A stretch of DNA of 64,000 nt from Alectryocaccobium sp964389285. GTDB lineage: Bacteria; Bacillota; Clostridia; Lachnospirales; Lachnospiraceae. The stretch is taken from the NCBI GenBank assembly GCA_964389285.1, contig CAYMCZ010000003.1, positions 62,001 to 126,000 of the forward strand. Direction: 5' to 3'. Both the position numbers and the translations under genes were made by a program. The notes under the pieces were generated by a model, which did not search any database, was not told the DNA's origin, and saw only the letters and a list, made by a program, of their open reading frames with translations. This document shows, piece after piece, positions 28,726-38,073 of the stretch (its first letter is position 1; every line of letters begins with the position of its first letter).

Positions 28726-29184
28726 TTAAATCTTTTTCGGCTCCCTGATGGCCGAATAGCTGTTTTTTACGTTTTTGATAACAACGTCTGTCCTTGTATC
28801 CGAAACTCCGTCTATGTTCATGATGTTGCGGTGGATCGAAGCCAGCTCATCTCCGGATTCGCAGCAGATTTTTAAAAGCAGATCAAACGCTCCGGTTTTA
28901 TAGTAGCAGGCCACAACTTCGTCCATTTCTTCTACCGCCGCCACAAATTTATCATAATATTGCGGCTTTTCGAGACTTACCTCCATCAGCACGGTCATGG
29001 CATATCCCGTAAGCCTCTCGTTGACAATAATCGTATATGTTTTGATTATATCGTTTTCTTCCATCTTTCGGATCCTCTCCGTAACGGCGGAAACCGAAAG
29101 ATGTATCTCTTTGCTGATATTTGACGCAGTTTCCCTGGCGTTTTTCTGAAGGATTTTCAAAATCCTGTAATCAATGCTGTCCAT
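28726..29184 (-). CDS. Lrp/AsnC-family transcriptional regulator
   Basis: A 152-residue regulator. An N-terminal winged helix-turn-helix ('DSIDYRILKILQKNARET', 'LSVSAVTERIRKMEE') is followed by a RAM/AsnC ligand domain ('VMEVSLEKPQYYDKFVA', 'YYKTGAFDLLLKI', ending 'SDTRTDVVIKNV'). The ATG at 29184 is preferred (GGCGGGAA upstream); a TTG at 29208 would add eight residues and overlap the preceding gene. Sitting directly before alr, it may respond to alanine or another amino acid, which is inference. Confidence 0.9.
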   Translation of the reverse strand: MDSIDYRILKILQKNARETASNISKEIHLSVSAVTERIRKMEENDIIKTYTIIVNERLTGYAMTVLMEVSLEKPQYYDKFVAAVEEMDEVVACYYKTGAFDLLLKICCESGDELASIHRNIMNIDGVSDTRTDVVIKNVKNSYSAIREPKKI

Positions 29185-29204
29185 TATCATTTCCCGCCGT
29201 TTTT

Positions 29205-29780
29205 TCAACCATGCCTGCTCTTTACGGATGTAACCCTCTGAACAAGTATTCCCGAAACAGCCAGTATACCCGTAACGGCTATCATAATTATAATATTTTC
29301 ATCCAGAACCGGAAAAGGGTTCTTTAAAAAGTTGACCGCGTTAATCGCACCGGAAATAGATGTAATGCAGATAATGCAAAATTTAGCGAACTTAACGGCA
29401 ATAATACCTGCCACCAGAAAAGCCAGTATGCAAAGAACCGTCCTGAGTATGCCCGTAAGAGGCAGCCGCATCACCGCGGAAGCCGCTATGCCTCCGCACA
29501 TTACAAACACTCCGAGATAATAAAGCTTAAACGCAAGCAGAGCCAGCAAAGCCCCGACGGCTATTCCTATAAGCGCCGGAATATAGCCTTTCTGAAAAGG
29601 AAGATAGTTGACCGAAAATACAAATCCTGAAGTGAAACCTACTATAAATCCGGCCAGAGCTATCAGAAACTTTATGAATCTGTAGCCGAAATAACATTGG
29701 AACAGATAATAGATAATACAAAAAACCGTAATTATCTGAGCGATATATTCTTCGGTAAAGACACTGGAATAAGCTTCCAT
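29205..29780 (-). CDS. Multipass membrane protein (DUF4203/TMEM198-like)
   Basis: A 191-residue, very hydrophobic protein with about seven helices. Glycine-rich segments such as 'FIVGFTSGFVFSV' and 'ALIGIAVGALLALLAF' resemble the DUF4203/TM7S3-TM198 domain. Function unknown. It is the first gene after a clear promoter and has GGGAG 8-9 bases before its ATG, so it probably heads the Lrp-alr-flippase transcript. Confidence 0.7.
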   Translation of the reverse strand: MEAYSSVFTEEYIAQIITVFCIIYYLFQCYFGYRFIKFLIALAGFIVGFTSGFVFSVNYLPFQKGYIPALIGIAVGALLALLAFKLYYLGVFVMCGGIAASAVMRLPLTGILRTVLCILAFLVAGIIAVKFAKFCIICITSISGAINAVNFLKNPFPVLDENIIIMIAVTGILAVSGILVQRVTSVKSRHG

Positions 29781-29816
29781 AGGCTGATCTCCCTGTTTAT
29801 ATAACTTATCTTTTTG

Positions 29817-29846
29817 ATTATATCATATATTAGGCAGAATTTGCAA
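29817..29846 (-). promoter_or_regulatory. Sigma-A promoter upstream of the DUF4203/Lrp/alr operon
   Basis: Minus-strand TTGCAA (29841-29846), an 18-base spacer and a consensus TATAAT (29817-29822), about 37 bases before the ATG at 29780. Confidence 0.72.
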
Positions 29847-29859
29847 AAAAACCGTTAAT

Positions 29860-31851
29860 TCACCCGTGAACATGCAGACCTTTTCCCGTCACAAATATCA
29901 CTGCGCTCTCAGGTTCCAGCTCGAGCCTTAAAATTCCGTGTTTCGCCACTACTTTTTCCCTGAAAACGGAATATCCCTGCCTGTCACTTTTCATAATTGT
30001 GCGCAGCGTCGTCTTATGACTGCTTCTTTCTATACCGGCAAGCCATATCGGAACTGAAACGCCTCTTAATTCGTGAGCCATCGAAAATACCGCTATTATC
30101 TGTTCGTCTCTGGTAAATCTGGCATATGCCAGAATCCCGTTTTCGCAAACAACGATCCGGCATGAACTGTCTTTCAGCATCGGGTGATATTTCCTTAGGC
30201 GGATCATTTCCCTGTGGAAGTTCAGCAAATCGGAGTCTCCGCCTCCCCACGGATAAGTCCTTCTGTTGTCGGGATCCGTAAAGCCGCATACGCCGACTTC
30301 GTCTCCGTAATAAATGCACGGAGCTCCGGGCCAGGTCATCTGCAGCATGACAGCCAGTCTTAAAATATGAGGTTTGGTATTTTCTTCCGCCGCAGCCGAA
30401 CCCAGGTTTTCCAGCCGTCCTACCCTGTGATTTGTCCGGGTCAGAAATCTCGAATGATCGTGATTGTCAAGCTGATTCATGGCGGTATAGAGAGATGCAA
30501 AAGGCATCCTTGCGGCATTGTTTATCATGATGTCGGCAAAATAGTGCGCGTTGCCCAGTTTGCTTCCGTCAAACCAGTCGCTGTGCTTTTCCATACCGGT
30601 AAAAAACAGGGAAACGGGCTCCATGAAAGCCTTGTAATTCATGATCGTATCCCACTGTTTTCCGTCCAGCCAGGGTTTCGCGTCCTCGTAATGCTCCGCG
30701 ATTATTACCGCGTCAGGATTTGCTGCTTTAACCGCATTTCTGAATTTTTGCCAGAAATCGTGATTGAATTCTCTGGAGTGTCCGAGATCCGCCGCCACGT
30801 CCAGCCTCCAGCCGTCGATATTATACGGCTCGCTTACCCATTTGCCCGAGATACGCATAATATCGTCCACCAGTTCTTTGGAACCTTCATAGTTGAGCTT
30901 CGGCAGGTTTTCATTTCCCCGCCAGCACTCATACTTGGAACATTCTCCGTTTTGGAAGATAAAATAATCATGGTATCTGCTGTCAGGATTTTCAAATGCT
31001 CCCCGCTCAAAAGGCTCGTCACAGGTGCTTCTCTTTGCGGCATCCATCCATTTATGATAATGGCTGCAGTGATTAAATACCCCGTCCAAAATAACCCTGA
31101 TGCCTTTGGCATGGCATTTTTCCATGAAAGTTTTAAAATAATCGTTCGCGTCTTCCAGATAAATTTGGGCCGAAGCGTTTTCCTCCGGTTTGAGCCTGGC
31201 CAGATGCGGATCGATGTGATCATAGTCCATGACATCATATTTGTGGTTTGAAGGGGATAAAAATACGGGATTAAGATAAATGACTTCTATTCCGAGCCAG
31301 GAAAGATAATCCAGCTTCTTTTCGATACCCATCAGATCCCCGCCGTAAAAATTAACCACGTCAAAGGTTTTGGGCAATTCGTTCCAGTCTTTTACGCATA
31401 CCGTCTCTTTTCCGAGATATTCGTATTCCCCGTCCTTTGTGTTGTTTGCGGGATCCCCGTTATAAAACCTGTCCGGGAAAATCTGATACATGACGGCACC
31501 TTTCAGCCACTCGGGGATTATAAATCCGGGAATAATCTCAAATTCCGTTACCGATAAACGTTCATGCACCATGCCCTTGCGGCCGTAGTAATAAACGTCC
31601 GTGCCGCAATGTATTTCGAAACAATAATGCATCCTGTTTTTACCGGCAATTATATGTGTCGAATAATAATCATATTCGTTATGATTAAATTCCCTGGACA
31701 TTTTTATTTTTTTATCATCGATCAGCAGAACCAATGAAGTTATTGAATTTTCCATAGCCCGAAATCTTATGCGCATCCTGTCTCCGGGCATGCATTGTTC
31801 GGGTTCCATAAACAGTTTTGTCTGGTCACTGAAAAACGACCTTGTTAACAT
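29860..31851 (-). CDS. GH13 alpha-amylase / neopullulanase-type glucanohydrolase
   Basis: A 663-residue cytoplasmic enzyme. The start at 31851 ('MLTRSFFSDQTKLFME') has GGAG 8 bases upstream; the GTG at 31890 lacks an SD. It has an N-terminal beta domain (CBM34-like, ~1-120), then a GH13 barrel with all four conserved regions: 'ILDGVFNHCSHYH', 'GWRLDVAADLGH' (nucleophile Asp), 'VIIAEHYEDAKPW' (acid/base Glu) and 'NQLDNHDHSRFL'. No signal peptide is seen. The CBM34-plus-GH13 layout fits neopullulanase/cyclomaltodextrinase acting on imported maltodextrins. It stands alone between ftsH and the envelope cluster. Confidence 0.92.
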   Translation of the reverse strand: MLTRSFFSDQTKLFMEPEQCMPGDRMRIRFRAMENSITSLVLLIDDKKIKMSREFNHNEYDYYSTHIIAGKNRMHYCFEIHCGTDVYYYGRKGMVHERLSVTEFEIIPGFIIPEWLKGAVMYQIFPDRFYNGDPANNTKDGEYEYLGKETVCVKDWNELPKTFDVVNFYGGDLMGIEKKLDYLSWLGIEVIYLNPVFLSPSNHKYDVMDYDHIDPHLARLKPEENASAQIYLEDANDYFKTFMEKCHAKGIRVILDGVFNHCSHYHKWMDAAKRSTCDEPFERGAFENPDSRYHDYFIFQNGECSKYECWRGNENLPKLNYEGSKELVDDIMRISGKWVSEPYNIDGWRLDVAADLGHSREFNHDFWQKFRNAVKAANPDAVIIAEHYEDAKPWLDGKQWDTIMNYKAFMEPVSLFFTGMEKHSDWFDGSKLGNAHYFADIMINNAARMPFASLYTAMNQLDNHDHSRFLTRTNHRVGRLENLGSAAAEENTKPHILRLAVMLQMTWPGAPCIYYGDEVGVCGFTDPDNRRTYPWGGGDSDLLNFHREMIRLRKYHPMLKDSSCRIVVCENGILAYARFTRDEQIIAVFSMAHELRGVSVPIWLAGIERSSHKTTLRTIMKSDRQGYSVFREKVVAKHGILRLELEPESAVIFVTGKGLHVHG

Positions 31852-31886
31852 AATTTTCGCTCCGCAGCATACTGTGCCGTAATACA

Positions 31887-31914
31887 CCAAAAAGGCAGCC
31901 GAAAAACTGCCTTT
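31887..31914 (-). terminator. Rho-independent terminator of the ftsH operon
   Basis: AAAGGCAG/CTGCCTTT arms with an 8-base loop, followed on the minus strand by CTTTTTGG. It starts 8 bases after the ftsH stop. The opposite strand also ends in a T-rich run. Confidence 0.8.
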
Positions 31915-31921
31915 GTTTTGA

Positions 31922-33775
31922 TTATTCAGATTGACTTAATTCATAAGTATCAGTTTTTCCAAATTCTCTGAATATCTGTTCAAATTCTTCCCTTGTAAGC
32001 TTTTCTTTCAGAATAAGCGCATTGGCGCACTCGTCCAGAACAGCTCTGTTTTCCATGATAAGCGTCCTTGCCCGCTCGCGAGCCTCCGTGACTATTTTAT
32101 GTACTTCTTCATCTATTTCGGAAGCTGTTTTTTCACTGTAGTTTCTGGTATGCCCCCAGTCTCTTCCGATAAAGACCTCGGAAGAATTGTCGTCATACGA
32201 TACAAGCCCCACTTTATCGGACATACCGAACTTGGTGACCATGGCTCTTGCAATATCAGTCACCTGTTTTATATCCTGGGCGGCCCCGGTCGTGATGTCG
32301 TCAAACACAAGCTCTTCGGCTACCCTTCCGCCAAGTCCCACGATAATACGCTGCTCCATGCTCTTTTTGGTCTGAAAAATATTGTCTTTTTCATTCAGCG
32401 GCATGGTATAACCCGCGGCACCCTTAGACGTAGGTATAATGGATATCGTATAAACCGGATTCATCTCCGGAAGCACATGAAACAAAACAGCATGTCCCGC
32501 CTCATGATACGCGGTAATCCGCTTCTCTTTTTCGGAAATGATCCAGCTCTTCTTTTCTTTTCCGACCCCGACTTTCAGGAACGACTCTTTGATGTCTTCC
32601 TGTCTGATAAATCCGCGGTTTTCCATGGCAGCTCTTATAGCAGCTTCGTTTAACAGATTTTCCAGATCGGCTCCGGTAAATCCTGCCGAGTTTTGTGCTA
32701 TCTGTTTTAAATCGACATCATCAGCGAGCGGTTTATGCTTCGCATGAACCTTGAGGATCTCTTCTCTTCCCTTTACGTCGGGAGGATTTACGGAAATAGT
32801 CCTGTCAAAGCGGCCGGGTCTTCTGATGGCCGGATCCAGAATATCCGCTCTGTTGGTAGCGGCAAGCACGATAATGCCTTCGTTTACGCCAAATCCGTCC
32901 ATTTCGACCAGCAGCTGGTTTAATGTCTGCTCCCTCTCGTCATGTCCGCCGCCCATGCCGGTTCCCCGTCGTCTTGCCACGGCATCTATCTCGTCTATGA
33001 AAACTATACAGGGATGATTTTTTTTGGCTTCGGCAAACAGATCCCTCACTCTCGAAGCGCCGACTCCGACAAACATTTCCACAAAATCCGAACCCGAAAT
33101 AGAAAAAAACGGAACTCCGGCCTCTCCGGCCACCGCTTTGGCGATAAGCGTCTTTCCCGTTCCCGGAGGCCCCATGAGAAGCACGCCTTTCGGAATTCTG
33201 GCTCCGAGTTTGATGTATTTTTCGGGATTCTTAAGGAAATCCACTATTTCTTCGAATTCGGCCTTTTCCTCGTCCAGTCCGGCTATATCCTCAAACCTGA
33301 TCTTCTGCTGTGAGCTTGTTGTCATCCTGGCCTTGCTTTTGCCGAAATCCATCATTCTGGAATTGGCACTGCCCGCCGAACCGCTGCGTCTGAATAAAAA
33401 GACTATGAGGAGTATTACCATAATAACTGAAACAATAAGCGGAAGAATCCACGAAAGGCTGCTGGCTCTTTTTGTTTCCATGACATAATAATCCACTCCG
33501 TAAGCCTGCAGTTCGGCTTCCGCGGTTTTCGTGTCTGTTATATATACTGCGTTTGTCGTGCCGTTTTTAAGGGTAAATACCACCCTGCCGGTAGGCACGC
33601 TTTCATTTTGTTCGATCTCAGCGGTTTTTATTTCTCCGTCTTTCAGATAATTCTCATACATGGTATTCGAAACCGGATTAATATTTTCGCCGGTTCCGGG
33701 GAAAAATCTGAAAAGGATAAGTATGGCCGCTATGCATACCAAGTAAAGCAACCAGCTTCTGGAATTTCTGTTCAC
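31922..33775 (-). CDS. ftsH: ATP-dependent zinc metalloprotease FtsH
   Basis: A 617-residue membrane-anchored AAA+ protease that degrades membrane and regulatory proteins as a hexamer. Membrane helices are at ~9-25 and ~109-128, flanking a small extracytoplasmic domain. Walker A 'GPPGTGKT' is at 202-209, Walker B is in 'CIVFIDEIDAV', with the pore motif 'FVGVGASRVR' and 'RRPGRFDR' (SRH). Zinc site is 'YHEAGHAVLFH', with a second ligand in the C-terminal Asp region. Length is normal. The ATG overlaps the tilS stop by four bases. Confidence 0.98.
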   Translation of the reverse strand: MNRNSRSWLLYLVCIAAILILFRFFPGTGENINPVSNTMYENYLKDGEIKTAEIEQNESVPTGRVVFTLKNGTTNAVYITDTKTAEAELQAYGVDYYVMETKRASSLSWILPLIVSVIMVILLIVFLFRRSGSAGSANSRMMDFGKSKARMTTSSQQKIRFEDIAGLDEEKAEFEEIVDFLKNPEKYIKLGARIPKGVLLMGPPGTGKTLIAKAVAGEAGVPFFSISGSDFVEMFVGVGASRVRDLFAEAKKNHPCIVFIDEIDAVARRRGTGMGGGHDEREQTLNQLLVEMDGFGVNEGIIVLAATNRADILDPAIRRPGRFDRTISVNPPDVKGREEILKVHAKHKPLADDVDLKQIAQNSAGFTGADLENLLNEAAIRAAMENRGFIRQEDIKESFLKVGVGKEKKSWIISEKEKRITAYHEAGHAVLFHVLPEMNPVYTISIIPTSKGAAGYTMPLNEKDNIFQTKKSMEQRIIVGLGGRVAEELVFDDITTGAAQDIKQVTDIARAMVTKFGMSDKVGLVSYDDNSSEVFIGRDWGHTRNYSEKTASEIDEEVHKIVTEARERARTLIMENRAVLDECANALILKEKLTREEFEQIFREFGKTDTYELSQSE

Positions 33776-35244
33776 ACTGCTTCCTCCGGGTTTCGGGTCA
33801 CGATCTCATTTCGGTCTCTGTCGTATTCGGCCTCCCTGAAAGCCTGAATCTCTATTACCGTTTCAGTCTCGCTTGTCACCTTACAGCATTCGCCGATCCT
33901 GTAACCTACGACCCAAAACACCCTGTTTTCACTTGCAAGAATAACCGTTTTATCTCTTGCTTCCTCAGGTATCTTTTCATCAATAAAATATTTTTTGAGT
34001 TTTTTTCTCCCGCCGTCTTTTCCGATACGGAGATAATCTCCCTCCTGTTTGTATCTGAGACAACAGTTAAATTTTATTTTATCATAATCAAACCATTTAG
34101 TATATTTTTTTTTCGGGATTTTTTCGGATTGCACCGGCCCGGCGATTAAACGCGTTTCAAATACAAAACCTCCGAACCTTATGATGCCTTCCCGCATCAG
34201 AGCTGCGGATTCGCTCTTTTCACAGCCCTCGCTTTTTGCTTTCTTTTTTTTCAGAACAACCCCTTCATATGTTCTGTATGCCGCCGTTTCATGCGGCAGG
34301 TCAACCGATCTGCCTGTCTGTTTTTCGAAAAGCTCTCTGACCGCGCTTATATGATCACGTCCGATGTCGACCAAGCTTCCCGTAAGCCGCCCTATTGCCT
34401 CCGCGATTATACAGCCGCCGATAAGCCTTCCTTCGTTTTTAATCTCTGGTCGTATCAGCAGGCCGTCTTCGGCAGCCCTTGTGAGATATTCGCTTTTTTC
34501 TTTCGCAATTTTTTTGATTATATCTTCGGCCTCGGCTATGTCGGAGGCCGCCTGCGACATGTGCTCGATACTGCGTGCATTTATCTCTTTTTCAAACAAA
34601 GGCAATATGCTCAGCCTTATTTTGTTTCTGGAATAGTCCTGTTTTAAGTTGCTGCCGTCCGTCCGCCAGGATATTTTCATATCCGTCAGCATTTCTTCGA
34701 TTTCGGTGCGGGTGCAGCATAAAAGAGGTCTTATCACATCTCCGGTTTTAGGCGCTATCCCCTTTAACCCGGAAAGAGAAGTTCCTCTCGCAAGATTAAA
34801 AAGCATGGTTTCGACGCTGTCGTTTTTATGATGCGCAAAAGCCGTCTTTACGGCTCCGGTCTCTTTCATGCAAAGACGGGCCGCTTTTTGCCTCAGCAAA
34901 CGACCTGTCTCTTCTATTCCTTTTTTTTCTTCTTTTGCGATCTTTTTTACGTCATATCCGTAAACATAAAGCGGGATATCTCTTTTTTTGCAGAAAGCCT
35001 CGGTAAAAGCCTGATCCGCTTCGCTTTCACAGCCTCTTAAATTATGATTTACATGAAAAGCGAAAACTTTTATGCCAAAATCTTCTTTCAACAGATATAA
35101 AACCTGCAACAGGCAGAGCGAATCGGCTCCGCCGGATACGCCGACGCAAACACGCTCACCCTGCCTGATCAAATCTTCCGAGATTATATATGCTCTTACC
35201 GTGTTTAACAGCTCAGCTGTTCTCTTTGAAAATGATTTCTCCAT
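33772..35244 (-). CDS. tilS: tRNA(Ile)-lysidine synthase
   Basis: A 490-residue N-type ATP pyrophosphatase that converts C34 of tRNA-Ile(CAU) to lysidine, allowing AUA decoding. The PP-loop 'VCVGVSGGADSLCLLQ' has SGGADS at 37-42. Further signatures are 'VNHNLRGCESEADQAF' and 'AFAHHKNDSVETMLFNLARG'. The C-terminal half holds the TilS C-domain ('DYLRIGKDGGRKKLKKYFID'). Its start lies 32 bases inside the end of the divIC gene with only a weak SD, suggesting translational coupling. The tilS-ftsH order is conserved in many Firmicutes. Confidence 0.96.
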   Translation of the reverse strand: MEKSFSKRTAELLNTVRAYIISEDLIRQGERVCVGVSGGADSLCLLQVLYLLKEDFGIKVFAFHVNHNLRGCESEADQAFTEAFCKKRDIPLYVYGYDVKKIAKEEKKGIEETGRLLRQKAARLCMKETGAVKTAFAHHKNDSVETMLFNLARGTSLSGLKGIAPKTGDVIRPLLCCTRTEIEEMLTDMKISWRTDGSNLKQDYSRNKIRLSILPLFEKEINARSIEHMSQAASDIAEAEDIIKKIAKEKSEYLTRAAEDGLLIRPEIKNEGRLIGGCIIAEAIGRLTGSLVDIGRDHISAVRELFEKQTGRSVDLPHETAAYRTYEGVVLKKKKAKSEGCEKSESAALMREGIIRFGGFVFETRLIAGPVQSEKIPKKKYTKWFDYDKIKFNCCLRYKQEGDYLRIGKDGGRKKLKKYFIDEKIPEEARDKTVILASENRVFWVVGYRIGECCKVTSETETVIEIQAFREAEYDRDRNEIVTRNPEEAV

Positions 35245-35536
35245 CTCTTATGAGCCCCAGCTTTTCTTTTGCGGCCCGTTCAAGGTATTCGTCGCTCTCC
35301 ACCTTGCTGCGCAGCTCCTCGATCTCTTGCGTTCGAAGCTGTTCGTCTTCGATAAGAGCTTCAAGCTCCTGCATGCGCTGATCGTTGTGTTTTATCCTGC
35401 TCTGCAGCCGGCTTCCGGCAACAAACAGTATCACCACGAGAACGATAACAACAAAAACAATGACCAACTTTGAACCGGCCATGGGATCATGGTTTGTTTT
35501 TTGCACTCTTGTTATCTTTCTGCTCTCGGCGCTCAT
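35213..35536 (-). CDS. divIC: Septum formation initiator (DivIC/FtsB-like)
   Basis: A 107-residue bitopic protein. It has a basic N-terminus, one membrane helix (~24-42, 'LVIVFVVIVLVVILFVAG'), a periplasm-side heptad coiled coil ('MQELEALIEDEQLRTQEIEEL') and the DivIC tail 'YLERAAKEKLGLIRDGEIIF'. It is expected to form the divisome complex with FtsL and DivIB. It precedes tilS, as in the classical divIC-tilS-ftsH cluster of Firmicutes. Confidence 0.9.
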   Translation of the reverse strand: MSAESRKITRVQKTNHDPMAGSKLVIVFVVIVLVVILFVAGSRLQSRIKHNDQRMQELEALIEDEQLRTQEIEELRSKVESDEYLERAAKEKLGLIRDGEIIFKENS

Positions 35537-35648
35537 CGCATACCTCTTGGTTATGTTTTCCCGCGGGAAAAGGACTCATATTATTAAAATTATATATGAA
35601 TCAAAAAGGTTTTGCAATATTTTATTTATATATCGTAATATAATCGCA

Positions 35649-35888
35649 TCAGAGATAACGGAACATTTCAGGGGCCTCTTCTTTTTTGACCGTTTCCTGT
35701 ACGGAAAGAATCTGAACCTTTACCGCCCTGTTTCCGAAAGCTATCTCTATTATATCGCCGGCCTTTACGTCCGCGGAAGCCCTGGCAGCCCTGCCGTTCA
35801 GCATGACTCTTCCCGCGTCACAGGCTTCGTTTGCGACCGTTCTTCTTTTAATAAGTCTTGAAACTTTTAAATATTTATCTAATCTCAT
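35649..35888 (-). CDS. rqcP: S4-domain RNA-binding protein RqcP (YabO)
   Basis: A 79-residue protein that is almost entirely an S4 domain: 'MRLDKYLKVSRLIKRRTVANEACDAG' up to 'VKAGDIIEIAFGNR', then a short tail. RqcP works with RqcH on stalled 50S subunits in C-terminal alanine tailing. The start at 35888 gives the family's usual length; a longer frame to 35972 runs through the hup downstream hairpin and has no support. Its position just before divIC matches the yabO-divIC order in Bacillus. Confidence 0.92.
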   Translation of the reverse strand: MRLDKYLKVSRLIKRRTVANEACDAGRVMLNGRAARASADVKAGDIIEIAFGNRAVKVQILSVQETVKKEEAPEMFRYL

Positions 35889-35917
35889 ATATGATCCGTA
35901 TTGAAACAATAAGCATC

Positions 35918-35957
35918 GGGGCTGCCGCAATAACTTTGGATTTATTGCGGCAGCCCC
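35918..35957 (-). terminator. Hairpin after hup (GGCTGYCGC family)
   Basis: GGGGCTGCCGCAATAA and TTTATTGCGGCAGCCCC form a 16-bp stem with a 7-base loop, 22 bases after the hup stop. No U-tract follows on the minus strand, so termination is likely but not certain. Confidence 0.6.
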
Positions 35958-35978
35958 CGGTAATACAATCATTTTGTA

Positions 35979-36254
35979 TTAAGCGTTAACTTTGTCCTTT
36001 AAAGCTTTGCCCGCTTTAAAACGAACCGTATTTGATGCTTTGATCTTGATGCTCTCGCCTGTAAGAGGATTTCTTCCCTCTCTTGCAGCACGTTTCGAAA
36101 TATCAAATGTTCCGAATCCTGTCAGCTGAACGGCTTCGCCTTTTGCAAGTTCTTCCGTAACGATGTCCAGAAATGCCTGCATAGCTTTTTCTGCCGTCTT
36201 TTTGTCAAGTCCTGCTTTGCTTGCGATAGCGTCTTTCAATTCTGTTTTTTTCAT
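35979..36254 (-). CDS. hup: HU-family DNA-binding protein
   Basis: A 91-residue nucleoid protein that binds and bends DNA as a dimer. It starts 'MKKTELKDAIASKAGLDKK', has 'LTGFGTFDISKRAAREGRN' and the DNA-contacting arm 'NPLTGESIKIKASNTVRFK'. It has the normal HU length. A strong promoter lies ~60 bases upstream and a hairpin follows, so it is likely mainly monocistronic, with rqcP downstream. Confidence 0.98.
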   Translation of the reverse strand: MKKTELKDAIASKAGLDKKTAEKAMQAFLDIVTEELAKGEAVQLTGFGTFDISKRAAREGRNPLTGESIKIKASNTVRFKAGKALKDKVNA

Positions 36255-36310
36255 TGCGACTCAAACTCCTTTTGTTATGAATATTGTTCTAAACCGTTTA
36301 TAACGCCTAT

Positions 36311-36339
36311 ACTTTATATGCAGGCCCGTTATTTGTCAA
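36311..36339 (-). promoter_or_regulatory. Sigma-A promoter of hup
   Basis: Minus-strand TTGACA (36334-36339), a 17-base spacer and TAAAGT (36311-36316), ~57 bases before the hup ATG. The -35 is perfect and the -10 is moderate. Confidence 0.7.
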
Positions 36340-36354
36340 GGAATTGTATATAAT

Positions 36355-38073
36355 TTAACAAAACTTTGAAAGTTCTTCTTTCATTACGGCGGCTCTTTTC
36401 TCTGCCTCATCCTCCGTTTCACCCTTTACTCCGAAATAAAGTTTGATCTTGGGCTCCGTTCCCGAAGGCCTTACGCATACCCATTCGTCCTTTTCCAGAT
36501 CAAAATAAATCACGTCGGATGACGGAAGTCCGGTTTCCCTTTTCTGCCCGTCTCTCAAATCATTTATCACTCCTGATTTGTAGTCCCTGATCGCAATTAC
36601 TTTTCTTCCCCCGATCTCTTTCGGCGGATCTTTTCTGAGCTCTTCAAGAATCGCACGAATCCTTTTCAGACCTTCGATTCCCGCAAGGGTAACCGAACGC
36701 ACACCGTCCTTATAATAACCGTATTTTTCGTAAATATCGGTCATGGCATCCCATAAAGTCCTGCCTTCCTGTCGGTAATATGCCGCCGCCTCACAAAGCA
36801 CCATGGTGGCCGCGACCGCATCCTTATCCCTCGCATACGTGCCGATGAGACAGCCGTAGCTTTCCTCAAATCCGAAAAGATATGTGCCGCTTCTGTTTTT
36901 TTCGAAGTTCAGCATCTGCTGGCCTATGTATTTGAAGCCTGTCAGGACCTCTATATATCCCGCGCCGTAGTATTTGGCGATCGCCTTTGCAAGCTTTGTG
37001 GAAACTATCGTCGTGATCAGCACTCCGTCATCCGGCAGCTTTCCGAGCGCTTTGCGCTGGGCTATCTCATATTCTCCTATCAGACAGCCGGACATGTTTC
37101 CCGTCAGGCAATGATGTTCTCCTTTTGAATCCCGCGCCCAAACGCCGAGCCTGTCCGCGTCAGGGTCTGTGGCAAGCACCAGGTCGGCACCTTTTTCCCT
37201 TGCCAGCTTCAGTCCCAGTTCAAAGGCTTCGTCCGATTCCGGATTCGGATAACCGACTGTAGGGAAATTACCGTCGGGTTTTTCCTGCTCCGGAACGACA
37301 TATACGTTTTCAAAACCAAGTTCGGCCAGAACGCGCCTTACAGGTATATTTCCCGTTCCGTGCAGGGGAGAATAAACTATTTTGATGTCTTTTCCGAATT
37401 TATCTATGGCATCTTTTCGCAGGACGCAGTTCTTAAGGGCTTCGATATATGCGGTGTCAACTTCTTCGCCAATGCTTATATACAGCCCTTTTGCCTTTGC
37501 ATCCTCAAAGGACATTGTCTTTACATTTGCAAAATCGTCTATCCTGTTTACCTCTGCCATAATGCCCGTGTCGTGCGGAGGCGTAATCTGCGCGCCGTCC
37601 TCCCAATACACTTTGTATCCGTTATAGTTTGCCGGATTATGGCTTGCGGTAATATTTATCCCCGCCGCACAGCCAAGGTGCCTGACCGCAAATGAAAGCT
37701 CGGGTGTAGGCCTTAGCGAATCAAATATATATGCTTTTATACCGTTCGCGTTCAGACACAGCGCCGCCTCATGAGCGAACTCCGGAGACATTCGCCTTGA
37801 ATCATAGGCTATTGCGACGCCGTTTTCAGCTTTGTTCCGGCTGATGATATAGTTCGCCAGCCCCTGAGTGGCTTTTCTTACGGTGTAAACATTTATCCTG
37901 TTGGTTCCGGCTCCTATTATCCCCCGAAGACCCGCCGTGCCAAATTCAAGATCCTTGTAAAATCGCTCTTCGATTTCATTTGCGTCATCTTTTATGGCAA
38001 GCAGCTCGTCTTTTGTTTCTTTGTCAAAATAATCGTTTTCGATCCAGATTTTGTATTTTTCGACTGCGTTCAT
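36355..38073 (-). CDS. Phosphoglucomutase / phosphomannomutase
   Basis: A 572-residue alpha-D-phosphohexomutase interconverting hexose 1- and 6-phosphates. 'EFGTAGLRGIIGAGTNRIN' is at the N-terminus. The phosphoserine loop 'ITASHNPANYNGYKVYW' has the catalytic Ser at 144. The Mg2+ loop 'ATDPDADRLG', the sugar-specificity segment 'GFEESYG' and the phosphate-binding 'RPSGTEPKIKLYF' are all present. The size and N-terminal form match the long PgcA/PGM2-like clostridial enzymes. It supplies glucose-1-phosphate, the substrate of rfbA. Its ATG overlaps the cca stop by four bases. Confidence 0.96.
   Translation of the reverse strand: MNAVEKYKIWIENDYFDKETKDELLAIKDDANEIEERFYKDLEFGTAGLRGIIGAGTNRINVYTVRKATQGLANYIISRNKAENGVAIAYDSRRMSPEFAHEAALCLNANGIKAYIFDSLRPTPELSFAVRHLGCAAGINITASHNPANYNGYKVYWEDGAQITPPHDTGIMAEVNRIDDFANVKTMSFEDAKAKGLYISIGEEVDTAYIEALKNCVLRKDAIDKFGKDIKIVYSPLHGTGNIPVRRVLAELGFENVYVVPEQEKPDGNFPTVGYPNPESDEAFELGLKLAREKGADLVLATDPDADRLGVWARDSKGEHHCLTGNMSGCLIGEYEIAQRKALGKLPDDGVLITTIVSTKLAKAIAKYYGAGYIEVLTGFKYIGQQMLNFEKNRSGTYLFGFEESYGCLIGTYARDKDAVAATMVLCEAAAYYRQEGRTLWDAMTDIYEKYGYYKDGVRSVTLAGIEGLKRIRAILEELRKDPPKEIGGRKVIAIRDYKSGVINDLRDGQKRETGLPSSDVIYFDLEKDEWVCVRPSGTEPKIKLYFGVKGETEDEAEKRAAVMKEELSKFC

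Noticed and set aside
30367..31251. 294-codon plus-strand frame opposite the amylase
   Set aside because: Entirely antisense to a complete GH13 gene with all catalytic motifs; no SD or recognisable domain.
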